This document shows, piece after piece, positions 60,438 through 64,000 of a stretch of 64,000 nt of DNA. This stretch comes from Peptoniphilus rachelemmaiella. GTDB taxonomy: Bacteria > Bacillota > Clostridia > Tissierellales > Peptoniphilaceae. Numbering within the stretch: position 1 is the stretch's first letter; each line of letters begins with the position of its first letter. The stretch covers positions 1 through 64,000 of the forward strand of contig NZ_CALPBW010000006.1 in assembly GCF_943169845.1 (NCBI RefSeq). The letters run 5' to 3'. The translations under genes were made by a program, and so were the position numbers. The notes beneath the pieces were generated by a model. That model was not told the DNA's origin. It did no database searches and worked only from the letters and a program-made list of their open reading frames with translations.

Positions 60438-62720
60438 TTACCTCCAAAATGCGTTTATCTTTTCTATCATATCATCCACTGAATCGACGGTTTCAATCCG
60501 CCAATGGGCGGGAAGCAGGTTGCGAATGTCGGGGTGCAGGTAGCGGTCGTCTAAAAGAAGAAGTTGGCCTCGATCGCTATGGGAGCGAATGATGCGCCCG
60601 GCGGCCTGCACCACTTTCGTGAGCCCGGGATAGGTGTAGGCATAGGCGTAGCCGTCTTTTCCTAGCTGATTGAAGCGATTTTTGATGAGCTCCCGCTCTC
60701 GAGAGAGGCCGGGCAGGGACAAGGTGAGGATGCTCACGCCCATGAGGGCTTCGCCGGAGAGGTCCACCCCTTCGGAAAAAGCGCCGCCCATGACGCTGTA
60801 GCCGTGAACCGGGCGTTCGTTTCTGAACCTTGCGATGTAATCGGCCCGCGCCTTTTCCGTCATGGCCCGTGCCTGATCGTGGGCGCTTTCCTCCCAAGTT
60901 TGGCAGGCGGAATAGACCTGATCTTTGTAGGCGTAGGAGGGAAAGAAGTGGATGAAATTGCCTTCTCGCGTCGTGGAAAAGGCCTGTAAGTAGCGGCTGA
61001 TCTCCGAAAGGGTGCGTTCGCGATCCTTGTACCTGGTGGATAAATGGGGCGGATGCAAAATCAAGAGATGGGCGGGATCGAAGGGGCTGTCCAAGACCAT
61101 GGTTTTTCGTGCCTCTCCCGCGCCTAAGCAGTGGCCGTGGTAGTCCATGGGGGAGAGAGTGGCGGAAAAATACACCGCCGACTGAAACAGTTCCCGCCGG
61201 GCGGAGAGCACCTGCGACGGATCCAAGCACAAAAGATGCAGCTTGTTTTTCTCCGGCACGAAGAAAGTGAAGCGGGTTTCATCGTAATAAAGGTTTAAAT
61301 TCTGCCAATCCAAGAGGCGGAAGTAGAGTTCGAGAAAATCCTCATCCGGCTCCTTCTTCAGTCGGGCAAGGTAGCTCGCCGCCTCATCAATGAAATCCTC
61401 CACGGCTTCTGAAAAGTCGTCGTCTAAGCCATCGTAGGTCCTGTCTTCCGCGGAAGCTGTGGCGCGGATCTTGTCCGCCAAATCGTCGGCAAGGGCTTCG
61501 ATTTTTTTCGTCGGGTAGTCTACGGATTCCAGCTCTGCGACGGAGAGGCTGCCGGAGTACATATCTCGGCCCCGATCGATTAAATTGTGGGCCTCGTCCA
61601 CGAGGAGGCAGGTGGCTTTCAAGCGGTCCCGATCTTCCATGAGGCGCTCCAAATAGCTTTTCGGATGAAAGACGTAATTGTAGTCGCCGATTAAAATCGA
61701 AGAGAGATTGCTGAGATCCAAGGCGAATTCAAAGGCACAGAGTCGGTGCTTCTCTGCGTAGCGGGCCACGGTGGGCCCGTCAAATAAATCGGCGTGATCG
61801 TAAATATCGATCATGCCGTCGAGAAGGCGGTCGTAGTGGCCTTTGGCGTAAGGACAGTCCTGTGGCGTGCAGCTGAGCACGTCGTTTAAACAGGCCTTCT
61901 CCTTGGCCACAAGCTCCGTACTTTTGATGCGCAGCCCCTTTTCGCGTAGAAGGGCCAATGTTTCCGTGGCCACGGTTTTTTGCGTGGAGCGGCCGGTGGC
62001 GTAGAAAACACCCTCTAATAGCCCTTCGCCTACGGCTTTTACGGCGGAAAACAAGGTGGCAATGGTCTTGCCGATGCCCGTCGGTGCCTGGGCGAGGAGG
62101 GTGCCTTCTGTTTGAATCATATTGAAAACCGCCACGGCCATGTCCCGCTGGCCCGGGCGAAAACCGTCGTAAGGAAAATTGAGTGCCTTTGCCGAGGCGA
62201 GAGACAGGGCCTCGAAATCGGTGAGGCGCTTTTGAATCCGCTGAAACCGCGCCATAACCTCGTCCATAAAGGTGTTTAGCTCGTCGAAGGAAAGGCATTT
62301 TTCGTAGCGAAACACATCCTCGTCTTCGATGCGAATGTAGGTGAGGCGCAGATGCACTTCATCGAGGCCCTTGGCCCTGGCGTAGAGGTAGCCATAACAC
62401 TTTAGCTGGGCCCAGTGAAGCTCGTCGGGCCTATCGTCGATGGCATCTTTCGTGTAGACCGTCGACTTAATTTCATCCAAAAGATGGGCGTCTTCGTCGA
62501 CGCCGTCGATGCGGCCTTCCAAATGGATTTCGCCGCCGTCGTAGGCCACGGTGCCTGAAATCTCCACCTCCGAATCAAAAGAAGGCGGATAGGCCCTTTG
62601 CAATTTTTGGTGGAGGCGAATGCCTTCCTGTGCCCGCTTGTGAGACAAAAAGCCGCTGTCGATGTCGCCGCTTCGGAGGGTAAAGGCCACCAGCTTTCGT
62701 ACGGACCAATGGTTTTTCAT
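60438..62720 (-). CDS. DinG/XPD-like DNA helicase with N-terminal PD-(D/E)XK nuclease-like domain
   Basis: A 760-residue superfamily 2 helicase. The first 170 residues resemble a RecB/Cas4-type nuclease fold (GRIDGVDED, then LLDEIKST, the D-ExK pattern). The helicase follows: Walker A APTGIGKT near 215, a cysteine group (KACLNDVLSCTPQDCPYA, LCAFEF) placed like the iron-sulfur cluster of XPD/DinG, the VDEAHNL box near 385, SATLSPM, GAFSEGVDL and QAAGRIIRS motif VI. It probably acts in DNA repair or replication-conflict clearance. The ATG at 62720 has only a weak ribosome site; TATAAT lies at 62736-62741 on the minus strand. Confidence 0.85.
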   Translation of the reverse strand: MKNHWSVRKLVAFTLRSGDIDSGFLSHKRAQEGIRLHQKLQRAYPPSFDSEVEISGTVAYDGGEIHLEGRIDGVDEDAHLLDEIKSTVYTKDAIDDRPDELHWAQLKCYGYLYARAKGLDEVHLRLTYIRIEDEDVFRYEKCLSFDELNTFMDEVMARFQRIQKRLTDFEALSLASAKALNFPYDGFRPGQRDMAVAVFNMIQTEGTLLAQAPTGIGKTIATLFSAVKAVGEGLLEGVFYATGRSTQKTVATETLALLREKGLRIKSTELVAKEKACLNDVLSCTPQDCPYAKGHYDRLLDGMIDIYDHADLFDGPTVARYAEKHRLCAFEFALDLSNLSSILIGDYNYVFHPKSYLERLMEDRDRLKATCLLVDEAHNLIDRGRDMYSGSLSVAELESVDYPTKKIEALADDLADKIRATASAEDRTYDGLDDDFSEAVEDFIDEAASYLARLKKEPDEDFLELYFRLLDWQNLNLYYDETRFTFFVPEKNKLHLLCLDPSQVLSARRELFQSAVYFSATLSPMDYHGHCLGAGEARKTMVLDSPFDPAHLLILHPPHLSTRYKDRERTLSEISRYLQAFSTTREGNFIHFFPSYAYKDQVYSACQTWEESAHDQARAMTEKARADYIARFRNERPVHGYSVMGGAFSEGVDLSGEALMGVSILTLSLPGLSRERELIKNRFNQLGKDGYAYAYTYPGLTKVVQAAGRIIRSHSDRGQLLLLDDRYLHPDIRNLLPAHWRIETVDSVDDMIEKINAFWR

Positions 62721-62754
62721 AATATCACCATCATCATTATACACGCTTTTTGCC

Positions 62755-62783
62755 TTGCGAGTGAATCGCCGCCCGCGTATAAT
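62755..62783 (+). promoter_or_regulatory. Promoter of the class II aldolase gene
   Basis: TTGCGA, a 17-base spacer and TATAAT. It lies back-to-back with the helicase promoter. Confidence 0.75.
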
Positions 62784-62807
62784 GTGGCAAGGAGGACTTA
62801 AATAATT

Positions 62808-63452
62808 ATGGAAACAAAGGACAGAAATGACCTCATTCAATACGGCCTGGCCTTGGTAAAAGAGGGACTCACCTTCGGCAGCGGCGGAAACTTATCCGTC
62901 AGAAGCGACGACAGCATGAGCTTTTTTATTACGCCGTCGGGCATGGCCTACGACAGCCTTAAAAAAAGCGACCTTGTACGCATGGATTTAGAGGGCAATA
63001 TTTTAGGCGGCGAGCGCAAGCCCTCCTCGGAATGGCATATGCACGCGGCGATTTACCGCGCCCGCCCCGATATTCGCGCCCTCATTCACTGCCACAGCAA
63101 CTATATCAGCGCCTTTTCCACTCTGGGTGAAGATTTGGGGCCCATCAGCTATTTAATCGCATCGTCGGGGGCTGCAACTGTGCCTCTTGCGCCATACGAA
63201 ACCTTCGGCACCGAAGCCTTGGCCCGGTCGGCGGTAAAGGCTATGGGTGATACGTCTAAAGCGGTGATCCTCGCCAATCACGGACTCATTGCCGGCGGGA
63301 AAAATTTAAAAGAAGCCATGGGCCTGACTCGTGACTTGGAATTTTGTGCCTTTATGTATATGACCGCCTTGGCGACGCAAAAGCCCATTCAATTCATTCC
63401 CGAAGAGAAAATCGATGAAGTTCTCGAAAAACTGAAGAGCTACGGCCAATAA
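62808..63452 (+). CDS. Class II aldolase (L-fuculose-phosphate aldolase-like)
   Basis: A 214-residue zinc-dependent aldolase/epimerase-family enzyme. It has GGNLSVR near residue 27, TPSGMAYDSL, the catalytic glutamate in PSSEWHMH near 72, and zinc histidines in IHCHSNY near 94 and ILANHGLI near 153. The closest family pattern is L-fuculose-1-phosphate aldolase, which splits the sugar phosphate to dihydroxyacetone phosphate and lactaldehyde; ribulose-phosphate epimerases share the fold. No other fucose gene is nearby, so the true substrate is open. GGAGG lies 12 bases before the ATG, longer than normal. Confidence 0.85.
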   Translation: METKDRNDLIQYGLALVKEGLTFGSGGNLSVRSDDSMSFFITPSGMAYDSLKKSDLVRMDLEGNILGGERKPSSEWHMHAAIYRARPDIRALIHCHSNYISAFSTLGEDLGPISYLIASSGAATVPLAPYETFGTEALARSAVKAMGDTSKAVILANHGLIAGGKNLKEAMGLTRDLEFCAFMYMTALATQKPIQFIPEEKIDEVLEKLKSYGQ

Positions 63453-63453
63453 A

Positions 63454-63480
63454 GCATCGACGAGAAATCGTCGATTTTTT
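63454..63480 (+). terminator. Rho-independent terminator of the aldolase gene
   Basis: ATCGACGA, GAAA loop, TCGTCGAT and a T-run. Confidence 0.92.
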
Positions 63481-63854
63481 AATTGATAAGATGAGTATAA
63501 TTATCGTTTAAAAAATTTCATAAGATGAAATTTTACAACCGAGAAAGGGAAAAGAAGCGACGGTGCGGAAAAACGTACAGAAGCAAAAAGGGCTAAACGA
63601 TCGCATTTATCTTTTAATATAAATTTTACGACCCTTTGGACGAGCGTGCACCGGATACGGATTCGAATGAAATAAAGGTACAAAGCCGAAAATCATATAG
63701 GATGACGCCTATCAATATCAGTTAGCAATTCATTAAGGGCAAATATTCCTAAAAACGCAAAACAATTGTATATAAGAAAACGTTGGAAATAAGTAGATTA
63801 CCGATAGTTGTACATAGCAGGCAAAAATTATTTTAAGAAATTGTAAAAATAGTA
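63481..63854. other. AT-rich intergenic stretch
   Basis: About 370 bases with no convincing gene, only short chance frames. Small inverted repeats occur (AAAATTTCAT.AGATGAAATTTT at 63512-63534). The composition is clearly more AT-rich than the neighbouring aldolase gene, so decayed inserted DNA is possible. Confidence 0.4.
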
Positions 63855-63883
63855 TTGATAAATGATAATAAAGGTGATATGAT
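63855..63883 (+). promoter_or_regulatory. Promoter with Fur-like box ahead of the DUF6110-like gene
   Basis: TTGATA, a 17-base spacer and TATGAT. TGATAAATGATAATAA runs from the -35 box into the spacer and resembles repeated NATAAT units of a Fur-family operator. Confidence 0.6.
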
Positions 63884-63905
63884 ACGGAACAAAGAGGTGA
63901 TTATT

Positions 63906-64000
63906 ATGAAAAAGAAGTTAATCAGTTTAGGCGCCGGCGTTGTGCTTGGCGTAGTCGGAGACAAAATTCTCAAATCCAATGCAGTAAAGAACTTAGCAGT
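63906..64000 (+). CDS. DUF6110-like small protein, N-terminal part
   Basis: Thirty-one codons are visible before the window ends. They give two lysine-rich residues groups around a glycine-rich hydrophobic stretch (LISLGAGVVLGVVGDKIL), then KSNAVKNLAV. This opening resembles DUF6110 proteins, short membrane-associated proteins that I recall next to heavy-metal P-type ATPases. GAGGTGATT precedes the ATG. The identification is tentative, as the rest of the gene is outside. Confidence 0.5.
   Translation, partial: MKKKLISLGAGVVLGVVGDKILKSNAVKNLA

Noticed and set aside
63501..63683. Minus-strand 60-codon frame after the aldolase gene
   Set aside because: Low-complexity, no ribosome site, no recognisable features, AT-rich intergenic context.

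Overview
The window reads as chromosome of an anaerobic, low-to-moderate GC Bacillota, most like Tissierellia/Peptoniphilaceae. This is inferred from gene content, not from a marker-gene comparison. Supporting signs are a one-piece pyruvate:ferredoxin oxidoreductase, a formate/nitrite channel, Veg, RNase M5, a long Bacillus-type SRP RNA, S-layer-homology anchoring and a two-piece MetH. Most of the window is balanced in base composition with GC-ending codons. One block (about 51.1-58.1 kb) is strikingly AT-rich and looks acquired.

Layout. 1-0.13 kb: edge of an IS30-like element. 0.2-5.5 kb: nifJ (minus) and a divergent multi-pass transporter. 6.2-10.9 kb: two tandem YhgE/Pip membrane proteins. 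11-16.3 kb: a lipoprotein-ATPase-permease-permease ABC importer. 16.4-19.8 kb: formate/nitrite channel, then a radical SAM/decarboxylase/YciI-like operon. 20-21.6 kb (minus): sigma factor and DUF4179 anti-sigma pair. 21.9-25.7 kb (minus): metF, methionine synthase reactivation protein, metH. 25.8-28.7 kb (minus): murI with a GT2-GtrA fusion, tRNA-Ala and pgeF. 28.7-37 kb (plus): a propeller-like protein, MscS channel, DUF951, secA, prfB and tex. 37-38 kb: an elaborate structured RNA with its own promoter and terminator, directly in front of a YitT gene. 38.9-43.4 kb: metG, tatD, rnmV, rsmA and a CzrA-type ArsR regulator. 43.4-46.3 kb: small redox and metal-binding proteins with msrB. 46.4-50.7 kb: a surface 5'-nucleotidase, veg, ispE and an unknown gene. 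50.7-58.5 kb: the AT-rich island, holding a TetR regulator, a heterodimeric ABC pair and an ECF transporter, with IS3-like and ISL3-like remnants at its two ends. 58.5-62.7 kb (minus): SRP RNA with tRNA-Ser, then birA, trmL and a nuclease-helicase. 62.8-64 kb: a class II aldolase and the start of a DUF6110-like gene.

How the genes fit together. The metabolic genes suggest fermentative amino-acid and pyruvate use: PFOR, formate channel, PLP decarboxylase and one-carbon/methionine recycling. The most interesting items are the structured RNA upstream of yitT, the island that pairs a metallophore-type ABC heterodimer with an ECF transporter under a TetR regulator that appears to have matching operators, and the CzrA-type metal sensor at the end of the rsmA operon. 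No CRISPR array or prophage was seen. All base and residue readings were made by eye; no database search was run.
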